Shown here piece after piece: positions 9,943 through 19,346 of a DNA stretch of 64,000 bases (position 1 is the stretch's first letter; each line of letters starts with the position of its first letter). The notes under the pieces are model-generated. The model had not been told where the DNA came from. It worked only from the letters and a program-made list of their open reading frames with translations, and made no database searches. Source of the stretch: Microbulbifer variabilis ATCC 700307 (GTDB lineage: Bacteria > Pseudomonadota > Gammaproteobacteria > Pseudomonadales > Cellvibrionaceae); NCBI RefSeq assembly GCF_000380565.1, contig NZ_AQYJ01000020.1, positions 1-64,000 on the forward strand, read 5' to 3'. Made by a program: the position numbers and the translations under genes.

Positions 9943-10728
9943 ATGGATACACCGCAGCCCGTTATTCTGACCGTCACCCACCATGACCCTAGCGGCAGTG
10001 CAGGAATAGCCGCAGATACGGAGACGGCTGTCAGCCTGGGCTGCCATGCTGCCTCCGCGGTTTCCGCCATCAGTGTGTGTAACACTGGCGAACTGCTTGG
10101 GGTTGCTCCAGTAGATGAAAGCTTGCTAGTAGAGCAAACCCGCACAGTTCTGGAAGATATGCCGGTAGCTGCAATCAAGGTGGGATACCTGGGCTCCGTA
10201 GAGAATGTTCGGGCACTGCACAGCGTATTGCGGGACTACCCCGATATCCCGGTAGTGATCGACCCCGATGCCACACTGGCGGATAAGGAAAGTGTGTTGG
10301 CCCCCCCACTATGGGAAGCCATGGCCTCCCTACTACTCCCCTATGCCACCATGGTCTGCCCAAATCGCCGCGAAGCCCGCGCTATGGCGGTAGAGGCCGA
10401 TACACATGACGCCATGGCCCAGGAGCTGCTTGAAAGCGGTTGCCGCTATCTGTTACTTACTGGCGTACCCCATGAGCAACAGCTACAAAACCGTCTCTAC
10501 GACGAACGTGGCCTGATCCGGGAATTCCACTGGGAACGGTTGCCACCAGCGGCCTATGGGGTCTGCGGAACCCTGGCCACAGCGATCGCCTGCCATATTG
10601 CCCACGGCCTGACCATCATTGAGGCTGTCAGTCGCAGCCAACAGTATGCCTGGAGCGCCATTCGCGACAGCCGCCGCCTGGGTATGGGGCGGCCGATACC
10701 CAATCGCCTTTTCTGGTGTGAGCGCTAA
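9943..10728 (+). CDS. thiD: Hydroxymethylpyrimidine/phosphomethylpyrimidine kinase-like protein (ThiD family)
   Basis: A 261-residue ribokinase-fold protein of the ThiD family, which makes HMP pyrophosphate for thiamin. HDPSGSAGIAAD near residue 11 and IKVGYLGS near 78 match ThiD, as does its place just ahead of hemL. The anion-hole region, normally HGSGCT, reads YGVCGT (about residues 205-210), so the catalytic Cys position is Gly and the preceding Gly is Cys. The P-loop-like DPVxxxxGG segment also reads DPDATL. thiE, which I recall between thiD and hemL in Pseudomonas, is absent. The family is secure, but kinase activity is doubtful. Confidence 0.82.
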   Translation: MDTPQPVILTVTHHDPSGSAGIAADTETAVSLGCHAASAVSAISVCNTGELLGVAPVDESLLVEQTRTVLEDMPVAAIKVGYLGSVENVRALHSVLRDYPDIPVVIDPDATLADKESVLAPPLWEAMASLLLPYATMVCPNRREARAMAVEADTHDAMAQELLESGCRYLLLTGVPHEQQLQNRLYDERGLIREFHWERLPPAAYGVCGTLATAIACHIAHGLTIIEAVSRSQQYAWSAIRDSRRLGMGRPIPNRLFWCER

Positions 10729-10825
10729 AGCCTCTCCCTGCCCGACAAGTGACTTGCCGCATCGGTGTGAAAATCGGTGCGACCCGCCGGCCAACCCGAA
10801 ATCCACACCCCCTGTGATCTCCACA

Positions 10826-10854
10826 TTGTCCTCAAGGCCTGTCGCCGCGATAAT
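10826..10854 (+). promoter_or_regulatory. Candidate hemL promoter
   Basis: TTGTCC at 10826-10831, a 17-bp spacer and GATAAT at 10849-10854, about 45 bp upstream of the hemL ATG, inside the 171-bp thiD-hemL spacer. Confidence 0.45.
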
Positions 10855-10899
10855 GGTCCGCTGATTCTTGGCCTATTCCGTAATTTCTGAATGAATTCT

Positions 10900-12183
10900 A
10901 TGAGTAAATCCGAGCAGCTCTTCGCAGAAGCACAGCAGTACATTCCCGGCGGCGTTAACTCTCCGGTACGGGCTTTCCGCGCGGTTGGCGGTACGCCGGT
11001 ATTTATCCGCCGTGCCGAGGGCGCCTACCTCTACGACGCTGATGACAAGCGCTATATCGACTATGTACAGTCCTGGGGGCCCATGGTTTTAGGCCACGCC
11101 CACCCCGAAGTCATCGAGGCCGTTGTGGAGCAGGCTCAATCCGGCCTCAGCTTTGGCGCTCCCACCGAGCTGGAAACCGAGCTGGCCGAGGAACTCTGTC
11201 GGCTATGGCCAAATATGGATCTGGTGCGCTTCGTCAACTCCGGCACCGAAGCCACAATGAGCGCCATTCGCTTGGCACGCGGTTATACCGGACGGGATAA
11301 GATTGTGAAGTTTGAGGGCTGCTACCACGGCCATTCAGACTCATTGCTGGTAAAAGCCGGTTCCGGCGCCCTGACCATGGGCGTGCCCTCCTCCCCAGGG
11401 GTGCCTGCCGCCCTTGCGGACCACACCATCACCCTGAGTTACAACGATCCAGATGCTGTACGCGCCTGCTTCGAAGAGTTCGGTGATCAGATCGCCTGCA
11501 TTATCGTCGAACCCGTAGCCGGTAATATGAACTGTATTCCCCCGGTGCCCGGCTTTCTGGAAACTCTGCGGGAAGTCTGCGACCAGCACGGCGCCCTGTT
11601 AATTCTTGACGAGGTAATGACCGGTTTTCGCGTGAGCCTGACCGGCGCTCAGGGCTTTTATGGTATCGAAGCCGATATTACTACCCTCGGTAAAGTAATC
11701 GGTGGCGGTATGCCAGTAGGCGCCTTCGGTGGCAAACGCAAAATTATGGAGCAGATAGCGCCACTGGGGCCGGTTTATCAGGCAGGCACCCTGTCCGGAA
11801 ATCCGGTGGCCATGGTGGCAGGCCTGGAAACCCTACGCTTGGTAGAGGAGAGCGACTTCTACAAGCCACTGGTAGCCAGGACAGACCGCCTGGTGGAAGG
11901 CATTCTCGCTGCCGGGAAGACAGCAGGTATTCCTGTTACGGCCAACAAAGTTGGCAGCATGTTCGGCTTTTTCTTCACCGAGGAGTCAAAGGTCACCAAT
12001 TACCAGCAGGTAATGGCATGCAACAATGAGCGCTTTAATCGCTTCTTCCACGGCATGCTCGAGGAGGGGGTCTATCTGGCACCAGCATCCTACGAGGCCG
12101 GGTTTATGTCCGCGGCTCACACCGATGAGGATATTGAAGCAACCATAGCCGCTGCAGAAAAAGTCTTTGCACGCCTCGACTGA
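10900..12183 (+). CDS. hemL: Glutamate-1-semialdehyde 2,1-aminomutase
   Basis: A PLP-dependent enzyme that converts glutamate-1-semialdehyde to 5-aminolevulinate in the C5 heme route. FIPGG-type start ([13 protein letters not shown]), the cofactor segment [16 protein letters not shown] and the Schiff-base lysine in [18 protein letters not shown] are present. I prefer ATG 10900 (427 residues, SKSEQLF start as in Pseudomonas) over ATG 10891. hemB follows about 2 kb on, after an intervening transporter-regulator pair. Confidence 0.96.
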   Translation: MSKSEQLFAEAQQYIPGGVNSPVRAFRAVGGTPVFIRRAEGAYLYDADDKRYIDYVQSWGPMVLGHAHPEVIEAVVEQAQSGLSFGAPTELETELAEELCRLWPNMDLVRFVNSGTEATMSAIRLARGYTGRDKIVKFEGCYHGHSDSLLVKAGSGALTMGVPSSPGVPAALADHTITLSYNDPDAVRACFEEFGDQIACIIVEPVAGNMNCIPPVPGFLETLREVCDQHGALLILDEVMTGFRVSLTGAQGFYGIEADITTLGKVIGGGMPVGAFGGKRKIMEQIAPLGPVYQAGTLSGNPVAMVAGLETLRLVEESDFYKPLVARTDRLVEGILAAGKTAGIPVTANKVGSMFGFFFTEESKVTNYQQVMACNNERFNRFFHGMLEEGVYLAPASYEAGFMSAAHTDEDIEATIAAAEKVFARLD

Positions 12184-12197
12184 TTGCCCCCGCTACA

Positions 12198-12218
12198 GCA
12201 CCTGCCGCCCGCAGGTGC
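12198..12218 (+). terminator. Hairpin after hemL
   Basis: An 8-bp stem (GCACCTGC at 12198-12205, GCAGGTGC at 12211-12218) with a 5-nt loop, 15 bp after the hemL stop. No T tract follows, so intrinsic termination is not certain. Confidence 0.4.
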
Positions 12219-12326
12219 TGCACTCCAACACTAAATCCCATTTTACCACTCGCACAAATCACAACCATTTCTCAGGTATTGGCGCGCTTCGACGCATAAG
12301 TCTTGTGTATTGTTAAAGCATCTACA

Positions 12327-12360
12327 AAAATGTATACATAATTTAAAAGGTATACATTTT
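12327..12360. promoter_or_regulatory. Palindromic operator at the start of the BenE-type transporter gene
   Basis: Perfect 10-bp inverted arms, AAAATGTATA (12327-12336) and TATACATTTT (12351-12360), are separated by 14 bp. The left arm continues into the self-complementary TGTATACA (12331-12338). TGTATACA-type cores are typical operators for GntR regulators of the FCD class, and such a regulator is encoded just downstream. The right arm covers the space between AAAAGG and the TTG start codon, so a bound protein would block both promoter clearance and initiation. Binding by the local GntR protein is inferred. Confidence 0.6.
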
Positions 12361-13534
12361 GAATAAATCGCCACTTTTAGATACCAGCCTCTCCACTGTC
12401 AGCGCCGGGTTCATCACAGTTCTGGTAGGAGTGGCCAGCTCAGCAGCGATTGTTTTTGAGGCCGCACGGGCTGCCGGTGCCGACCAGCTAATGACCGGCT
12501 CATGGATCGGTGCCCTCGGATTGGGAATGGGGCTAACCTGTATCGCCTTTTCCTGGTATTACCGGGCTCCCGTGATTACTGCGTGGTCGACCCCAGGCGC
12601 AGCATTGCTGGCCACCAGTCTCACCGGGATTCCGATTGCCGAAGCTATTGGAGCTTTCGTCTGCAGCGCCATATTAACTCTGCTGGTAGGCCTTTCTGGA
12701 GCCTTTGACCGGGTCAATCGTCTGGTACCAACCCCCATCGCCAGTGCCATGCTCGCAGGTATACTGTTGCAATTTGGCCTCTCTGTATTCACATCCCTGC
12801 AAGCCCAGCCAATTCTTGTTGGCGCTATGTCCCTAACCTACATAGTTGGGCGGAGATGGGCGCCGCGGTATGCCATTCTTTTGGTACTCATGGTCGGGGT
12901 CTCAGCCTGCTGGAAGCTACAATTGATCGCTTTCGATCAAATCCACTGGAAAGCCGCACAACCCGTATGGGTTACTCCGGAGTTTCGCCTTTCCACTTTG
13001 ATCGGTATTGGGCTGCCTTTGTTTATCGTCACTATGACCTCCCAGAATCTGCCCGGTGCCGCAACTCTGGCTGCCAGCGGCTATGGAAGAGTGCCCATTT
13101 CCCCAGTCATCAGCGGTACGGGCCTGGCTTCCCTACTACTGACCCCTTTTGGCGGGTTTGCCTTCAACCTGGCCGCTATTACGGCGGCAATTTGCACCGG
13201 TCCTGAGGCGCATCCCAATCCAGACAAGCGCTATACCGCCGGTATTGCGGCCGGTATCTTTTATCTAATCGTGGGCTTGTGTGGTGCCAGCGTAGTGGCA
13301 TTATTTAGCGCTTTTCCACAGGAATTAATCGCCGGCCTTGCGGGCTTGGCATTGATAGGGGTCATTGGCAATAGCCTGGCAAGTGCTACGGCAGAAGCAG
13401 AACATCGAGAAGCGGCAATCATCACATTCTTAGTCAGCGCTTCAGGTATTAGTTTGTTTGGTGTCAGCTCCGCATTTTGGGGGCTACTGGGCGGGCTCGC
13501 CTGTTACTGGCTTTTTAACCGCAGGAGTTCATAA
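12359..13534 (+). CDS. BenE family transporter (benzoate/H+ symporter-like)
   Basis: A 391-residue inner-membrane protein with about 11-12 hydrophobic segments that matches the BenE family of proton-coupled benzoate importers. Family landmarks include AWSTPGAALLA near residue 75 and MTSQNLPGAATLAASGY near 225. Translation probably starts at TTG 12359, eight bases after AAAAGG. No benzoate catabolic genes are nearby, so the real substrate is open. It forms a two-gene unit with the GntR regulator seven bases downstream. Confidence 0.85.
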   Translation: MNKSPLLDTSLSTVSAGFITVLVGVASSAAIVFEAARAAGADQLMTGSWIGALGLGMGLTCIAFSWYYRAPVITAWSTPGAALLATSLTGIPIAEAIGAFVCSAILTLLVGLSGAFDRVNRLVPTPIASAMLAGILLQFGLSVFTSLQAQPILVGAMSLTYIVGRRWAPRYAILLVLMVGVSACWKLQLIAFDQIHWKAAQPVWVTPEFRLSTLIGIGLPLFIVTMTSQNLPGAATLAASGYGRVPISPVISGTGLASLLLTPFGGFAFNLAAITAAICTGPEAHPNPDKRYTAGIAAGIFYLIVGLCGASVVALFSAFPQELIAGLAGLALIGVIGNSLASATAEAEHREAAIITFLVSASGISLFGVSSAFWGLLGGLACYWLFNRRSS

Positions 13535-13540
13535 GCTCCA

Positions 13541-14167
13541 ATGGGCCTATACGATAAAATCAAAGCAGATCTACAGCGGGGGCGCTTCATCCCAGGGCAA
13601 GTATTAAGGCAGGTTGAACTTGCTGAACTCTACGATGTAAGCCGTATCCCGGTACGGGATGCCCTGCATCAACTTCGAAATGAAGGCTGGCTCTCACCAC
13701 ACGGCAAGCGCGGTGTTGCAGTGCCTCAGTTTGACCCTATCGAAGTAGAGGACCTCTACCTGATGCGTATGCGCCTCGAGCCCCTATTGCAGACCCTGGC
13801 GCTAGATAAGCTCAGTGGGGAAGTACTGGGGCGAGCCAACGATATTCTCGATTCGATGGAGGCCAACCCCCAAATGTCCGCCGAACTAATCGGCAACCTG
13901 AATTGGCAGTTCCATGCCTGCATTTACAAGGCAGCCGAGCGACCAACGCTTTTTTCTGCAGTGGAACAACTACACCGCCAGTGTGAACGCTATATCGGTT
14001 ACCAATCCCGCAGCCTGCAATACCAAAACACTAGCCAGGGGGAGCATTTCTCCATTCTCAAAGCCCTGAAAAGGGGAGATAGAGAGCTAGCCACAACATT
14101 ACTGACACAACATATTGAAGCCGCCGGTAAATCACTGGTGCGCTATCTGCGCTCAGCTCAACCCTGA
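13541..14167 (+). CDS. GntR family transcriptional regulator, FCD domain
   Basis: A 208-residue repressor-type protein. The N-terminal winged helix contains VSRIPVRDALHQLRNEGWL (about residues 35-53), the signature of GntR factors. The C-terminal all-helical FCD effector domain has histidines placed as metal/ligand contacts (NWQFHACIY near 125, GEHFSIL near 165, TQHIEAAG near 190). It follows the transporter by six bases with GCAGGAG ahead. It most likely controls the transporter and itself through the palindrome at 12327-12360. Confidence 0.9.
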   Translation: MGLYDKIKADLQRGRFIPGQVLRQVELAELYDVSRIPVRDALHQLRNEGWLSPHGKRGVAVPQFDPIEVEDLYLMRMRLEPLLQTLALDKLSGEVLGRANDILDSMEANPQMSAELIGNLNWQFHACIYKAAERPTLFSAVEQLHRQCERYIGYQSRSLQYQNTSQGEHFSILKALKRGDRELATTLLTQHIEAAGKSLVRYLRSAQP

Positions 14168-14226
14168 ATGGAGGCTAACTGCGGGGACTTATGGAGCCTC
14201 CGAAATCACCGCAGTAAGCAATTTGA

Positions 14227-15303
<1,077 letters not shown>

Positions 15304-15344
15304 TCGTCAAGAATCGCGCGCGACTCTCGGTCATGCGACTTAAG

Positions 15345-17915
15345 TCAGGGCCACTGGTCTTCCAGTGCCGGGCCTATCGGCTGAGCCTCCTCTACGGGGG
15401 CGCCGCCAGGGCCCGATTCAAAAGATTGGTTGCGGGGGAGCTCGACGGGCTCTTCTTCGTACCCCCGATCAACACCAAATTCTTCCGCATCATCACCACG
15501 CAACTGTTCCTGCATTTGGCGACGACGCTGCTCACGCAGCTGCTGCTCGCTGGGATCTACACCCCAGCCGGGAGTCATTTGCTCCCGCGGTGCCGCCTCT
15601 GAGCGCCCATTGCCAAACAGGTTGCGAAACCAGCGCCAACGATCACGCCCGCGACATTCCGGTGCCGGCTGCAGGCGCGTCTCGTAGGAGAAAGGAATTT
15701 CATATCCGCCACGACAGTAGTCCGGGTCCATATATTCGCCGCGTGCATTCACCGACTTGACCTCCACCCCCCGCGGCGGCTCCACAGGCCCATGCTCATG
15801 GGGCAGCCTGCGCATGATCTCTGTCCAAATTGGCAGTGCACCGGTAGACCCCGTCAGGCGAGTGCGCTCATTGTCATCGCGCCCGAGCCAAACCACTGCA
15901 GTAATCTCCGGAGAGAAACCGGCAAACCAGCTGTCGCGGTTATTGTTGGTAGTTCCGGTTTTACCTGCAAATGCCACACTGCTAGGTAAACGCTTGGCAG
16001 ACCTGCGTCCGGTACCCTCACGCATAGCCTGCTCCAGACCCCAGCGGAGCAGGTAGGCCGGTACCGCATCAACTCCGCGATGGGCACGGCGGCGGAAGTT
16101 CTGGACACGCCCGCCACCGGCATCGGAGACTGCCAGCAAAGTGCGCGGCTCCACAGTTTCGCCACCGTTGGCAATAGTCTGATACATGCCAGCCACTTCA
16201 AATGGTGTCATTTCAACGGCACCCAGTAACATCGCCGGCACCTTCGGCAGGCTGGTTTCCACTCCCAGACGGCGAATGGTCTGACGCACATTCTGCAGCC
16301 CCAGATCCAGCCCCAGGTGCGCTGTGGCAAGGTTGTAGGATTTTGCAAGCGCTACGTAAAGAGGTACCTGGCCGTGGGCTAGCTTGTCGAAATTCTGCGG
16401 CATCCACACATCGCCGTCCGCCTCTTCGATGCGCACAGGCGCATCGTCAATAAGCGTCGCCAGATTGTATTCTTCTGGGCGCTCAAGGGCAGTGAGGAAG
16501 ACTGCGGGCTTGATCAGCGAGCCCACTTGCCGGCGGGCCTCAAGCGCGCGGTTAAAGCCCGGATAATCCGGATCGCGGTCTCCCACCATCGCCAGCACGT
16601 TACCGCTGCGGTTGTCCATCAGCACGGTGGCGGCCTGTAAAGTATTGACCTTAATTCCCCGGTCCTTTTCCAGCTGTAGGACCCCATTACTGATAGCCTC
16701 TTCGGCCAGCTTCTGTACCGAAGGCGACAAGCTGGTATAGATCCTCAAGCCCGCAGTCCGCAGCTCTTCATAGGAATAGTAGGGGCGCAATTCCGCCAAT
16801 AACCGCTCTGTGAAAGCAGGGTAAGGGTTTTGCGCAGTCACTCCACCTTTCACCACCCCCAAGGGTTTGGCCGCATAGAGTTCGAACTCAGCCTGGGAAA
16901 TTAACCCCTGCTCCAGCATTAGTTCCAATACAGTGTTACGACGCTCGAGTGCACGCTCGGGGTGTCGCCAGGGATTGTAGTAAGAAGCGCCCTTGGCCAA
17001 ACCCACCAGTAATGCCACCTGATGCGGTTCCAGGGTGTCCAGTGGCTGCTGGAAGTAAAATTCAGAGGCCAGCCCGAAACCATAGATGCCTCGGGCGCCC
17101 TGCTGTCCGAGCCAAACCTCGTTGATGTATTCCTGCAGGATGTAGCCTTTGTCGTAGTGGATCTCCATCAAAACTGCCATCAGCGCTTCATTAATTTTTC
17201 GCTGCAGGCTCGGCTTGTGATCAAAAAATATATTTTTTACCAGCTGCTGAGTGATGGTGGAACCACCTTGTACCAGACGCCCGGCCTTCACGTTGGCAAC
17301 CATGGCACGAGCAATACCCCGAGGGGATATTCCAAAGTGGTTGAGGAAATCCTGGTCCTCCACAGCAATCAGAGTATTGGCCACCAGCGGCGGGATATCG
17401 CTAAATCTCACAGGGTTGCGATCATCACCACCTCCGAGCAAGGAGCCAATATTGGCCGCATCCAGGCGGAATTCCGCGATGCGCTGCCCATCGCTATCGC
17501 GCAGATTGCTAATCTCATCGTTGCGCAGGCGGAAAGAAACCACTGCCGCCGGCTCTCGGCCATTGGAGTGAATAAAATCGCGACGCCAAACAGAGTAATC
17601 CATGCCATTTTGGGACCAGGAACCGGGCTCGCTGAGGGTTTCCTGCTTGCGGTAATTAAGTGCTGCAAACTCGGAGGCTAATTCATCCGGATGCATCACC
17701 ATCCCTTCGCGCAAAACCAGGGGACGAGCATAGACTCGCGCCGGCAGCTGGTACTGGCGGCTATCCAGACGCTCTCGCAGTTGTACATCCAGGTAGGCCA
17801 TATAACCAGCAAGGGAGAGTGCTCCCACCAGAGCCAGCAGGAACAGGAATTTGAGCCAGCGGTATCGTCTCTTCGGTTGTGACGCTTTGCCGCGCCGGCG
17901 TTTGGTCGAGGCCAT
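15345..17915 (-). CDS. mrcB: Penicillin-binding protein 1B (bifunctional transglycosylase/transpeptidase)
   Basis: An 856-residue class A PBP that polymerises and cross-links peptidoglycan at the inner membrane. A basic N-terminus (STKRRRGKASQPKRR) is followed by a membrane anchor at about 21-44 and a UB2H-like domain from about 60-150. The GT51 domain carries EDQDFLNHFGI and GGSTITQQLVKN. The transpeptidase has SLIK (SxxK), SYN (SxN) and KTGT motifs. The C-terminal ~120 residues are charged and low in complexity (EQQLREQRRRQMQEQLR). The UB2H region implies an LpoB-type activator, not seen here. Confidence 0.95.
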   Translation of the reverse strand: MASTKRRRGKASQPKRRYRWLKFLFLLALVGALSLAGYMAYLDVQLRERLDSRQYQLPARVYARPLVLREGMVMHPDELASEFAALNYRKQETLSEPGSWSQNGMDYSVWRRDFIHSNGREPAAVVSFRLRNDEISNLRDSDGQRIAEFRLDAANIGSLLGGGDDRNPVRFSDIPPLVANTLIAVEDQDFLNHFGISPRGIARAMVANVKAGRLVQGGSTITQQLVKNIFFDHKPSLQRKINEALMAVLMEIHYDKGYILQEYINEVWLGQQGARGIYGFGLASEFYFQQPLDTLEPHQVALLVGLAKGASYYNPWRHPERALERRNTVLELMLEQGLISQAEFELYAAKPLGVVKGGVTAQNPYPAFTERLLAELRPYYSYEELRTAGLRIYTSLSPSVQKLAEEAISNGVLQLEKDRGIKVNTLQAATVLMDNRSGNVLAMVGDRDPDYPGFNRALEARRQVGSLIKPAVFLTALERPEEYNLATLIDDAPVRIEEADGDVWMPQNFDKLAHGQVPLYVALAKSYNLATAHLGLDLGLQNVRQTIRRLGVETSLPKVPAMLLGAVEMTPFEVAGMYQTIANGGETVEPRTLLAVSDAGGGRVQNFRRRAHRGVDAVPAYLLRWGLEQAMREGTGRRSAKRLPSSVAFAGKTGTTNNNRDSWFAGFSPEITAVVWLGRDDNERTRLTGSTGALPIWTEIMRRLPHEHGPVEPPRGVEVKSVNARGEYMDPDYCRGGYEIPFSYETRLQPAPECRGRDRWRWFRNLFGNGRSEAAPREQMTPGWGVDPSEQQLREQRRRQMQEQLRGDDAEEFGVDRGYEEEPVELPRNQSFESGPGGAPVEEAQPIGPALEDQWP

Positions 17916-18289
17916 AAAAAGAGGTATCCAGCTGCCAGGTCAGTACATCAATTGACAGCGGGGCACGACAGCCCAGTCACTATCTTTGGCAGGGTACCAG
18001 CTGGTGGCAGCTCCACTGGTATCTTGCCTCCGGCACCCGGACCGGTGCCTTTGGGGAACATCCCTGAACCACCTGACTCCCACGCCAGAATAAATACTGG
18101 CCGGTCGTAAATCGAAGTGCTACGACTTGTTCGTGGATTGACCACAAGTACGCCCTATTAGTTCATATTGAGGCTTAACGCGCCTTTATAAACAATGCCT
18201 CGCTGAAGTCAAACCTACCGCCTTGCACTTGCTGTAATCACAGCCATAATGCGGCGGAAATCTAGACAAATACCCCGAAAAGGATAGAT
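17916..18289. other. Intergenic region between divergent mrcB and the PfkB kinase gene
   Basis: 374 bp. Besides the candidate kinase promoter at 18223-18250 I see only a loose inverted repeat TACCAG/CTGGTA near 17997-18021. A 65-codon minus-strand frame (17948-18145) has no ribosome site and no recognisable domain, so I do not call it. Confidence 0.5.
18223..18250 (+). promoter_or_regulatory. Candidate promoter for the PfkB kinase gene
   Basis: TTGCAC at 18223-18228, a 16-bp spacer and CATAAT at 18245-18250, about 40 bp upstream of the ATG. Both hexamers are close to consensus. Confidence 0.5.
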
Positions 18290-19288
18290 ATGAGGCAATA
18301 CGATCTCTACGGCATTGGCGCCGCCCTGCTGGATACGGAAATTGAAGTATCCGACACGGACTTGTCAGCCCTCGGTGTTGAAAAGGGAATCATGACTCTG
18401 GTCGACGATGCCAGGCAGCAGCAGCTTGTAGATGACCTGCAGGATCACTTGGTCACAGCCAAGCGTGCCTGCGGTGGCTCTGGCGCCAACACTGTAATTG
18501 CTGCCAGCTATTTCGGACTGAACACTTTTTACTCCTGTAAAGTTGCTGCAGATGATAATGGCGATTTTTATCGCAATAATCTCAGTGCCGCAGGCGTCGA
18601 CTATCCTGCCAGCCTGCAGGAAGCCGATGGGGGTACCACAGGCAAGTGCCTGGTACTGATTACCCCGGATGCTGAACGCAGTATGAATACCTACCTGGGT
18701 ATTAGCGAGAAGTTGTCTGTGGCCGAACTGGACAATGAAGCTCTGGCATCCTCCCAATGGGCTTATATCGAAGGCTACCTGGTCTCTTCCGAGACCGGCC
18801 GTAAAGCAGCGATCACCCTGCGCGAGCAGGCACAACAGGCTGGAGTGAAAACCGCCCTGAGCCTGTCTGATCCGGCAATGGTACAGTTCTTCGGCGAAGG
18901 CCTGCGGGAAATGATTGGTGGTGGCGTAGATATCCTATTCTGCAACCGCGATGAAGCCCTAGGCTTTACCGGAACCGATTCCCTGGATGCAGCCGCCGAA
19001 GCACTGCGTGACTATTGCCGCAGCTTCGCTATCACCCTCGGCGCCGATGGAGCACTCCTGTGGGATGGCACACAACTTAAACGCGTGGCCAGCCCCGAAG
19101 TCCATGCCATCGATACCAATGGCGCCGGGGATATGTTTGCAGGTGCTTTCCTGTACGGGATCAACCGGGAAATGGGGTTTGTAGAGGCGGGAGAACTGGC
19201 TTGTCGCGCCGCCGCGCAAGTGGTTAGCCAGTATGGTCCCCGCCTGCAGGCTGAACAGCACTCGGAACTGCTCGCAGCAGTTATTTAA
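18290..19288 (+). CDS. PfkB family carbohydrate/adenosine kinase
   Basis: A 332-residue ribokinase-superfamily kinase. The N-terminal substrate segment GGSGANTVIAAS lies near residues 62-73. The C-terminal ATP/anion-hole signature DTNGAGDMFAGAFLYG contains the catalytic Asp (GAGD, near 282). Overall it resembles the group annotated as adenosine kinase or 'sugar kinase' in proteobacteria, and the exact substrate cannot be read from sequence. GAAAAGGATAG precedes the ATG. It stands alone and converges on the PAS-GGDEF-EAL gene. Confidence 0.88.
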   Translation: MRQYDLYGIGAALLDTEIEVSDTDLSALGVEKGIMTLVDDARQQQLVDDLQDHLVTAKRACGGSGANTVIAASYFGLNTFYSCKVAADDNGDFYRNNLSAAGVDYPASLQEADGGTTGKCLVLITPDAERSMNTYLGISEKLSVAELDNEALASSQWAYIEGYLVSSETGRKAAITLREQAQQAGVKTALSLSDPAMVQFFGEGLREMIGGGVDILFCNRDEALGFTGTDSLDAAAEALRDYCRSFAITLGADGALLWDGTQLKRVASPEVHAIDTNGAGDMFAGAFLYGINREMGFVEAGELACRAAAQVVSQYGPRLQAEQHSELLAAVI

Positions 19289-19321
19289 AAGATTCGCTGT
19301 TTTATGGATGGTAATCGGTAA

Positions 19322-19337
19322 GCGGCCTTATGGCCGC
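19322..19337. terminator. Hairpin between convergent kinase and GGDEF-EAL genes
   Basis: GCGGCC (19322-19327), tetraloop TTAT and GGCCGC (19332-19337), followed on the plus strand by CTCTCTATTT. A compact stem in a 58-bp convergent gap; the T tract is weak. Confidence 0.45.
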
Positions 19338-19346
19338 CTCTCTATT

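Noticed and set aside
10729-10899. Remnant of thiE between thiD and hemL
   Set aside because: No frame in the 171 bp shows ThiE motifs.
17948-18145. 65-codon minus-strand frame between mrcB and the kinase gene
   Set aside because: No recognisable domain, no ribosome site, Pro/Gly-rich composition typical of chance frames.
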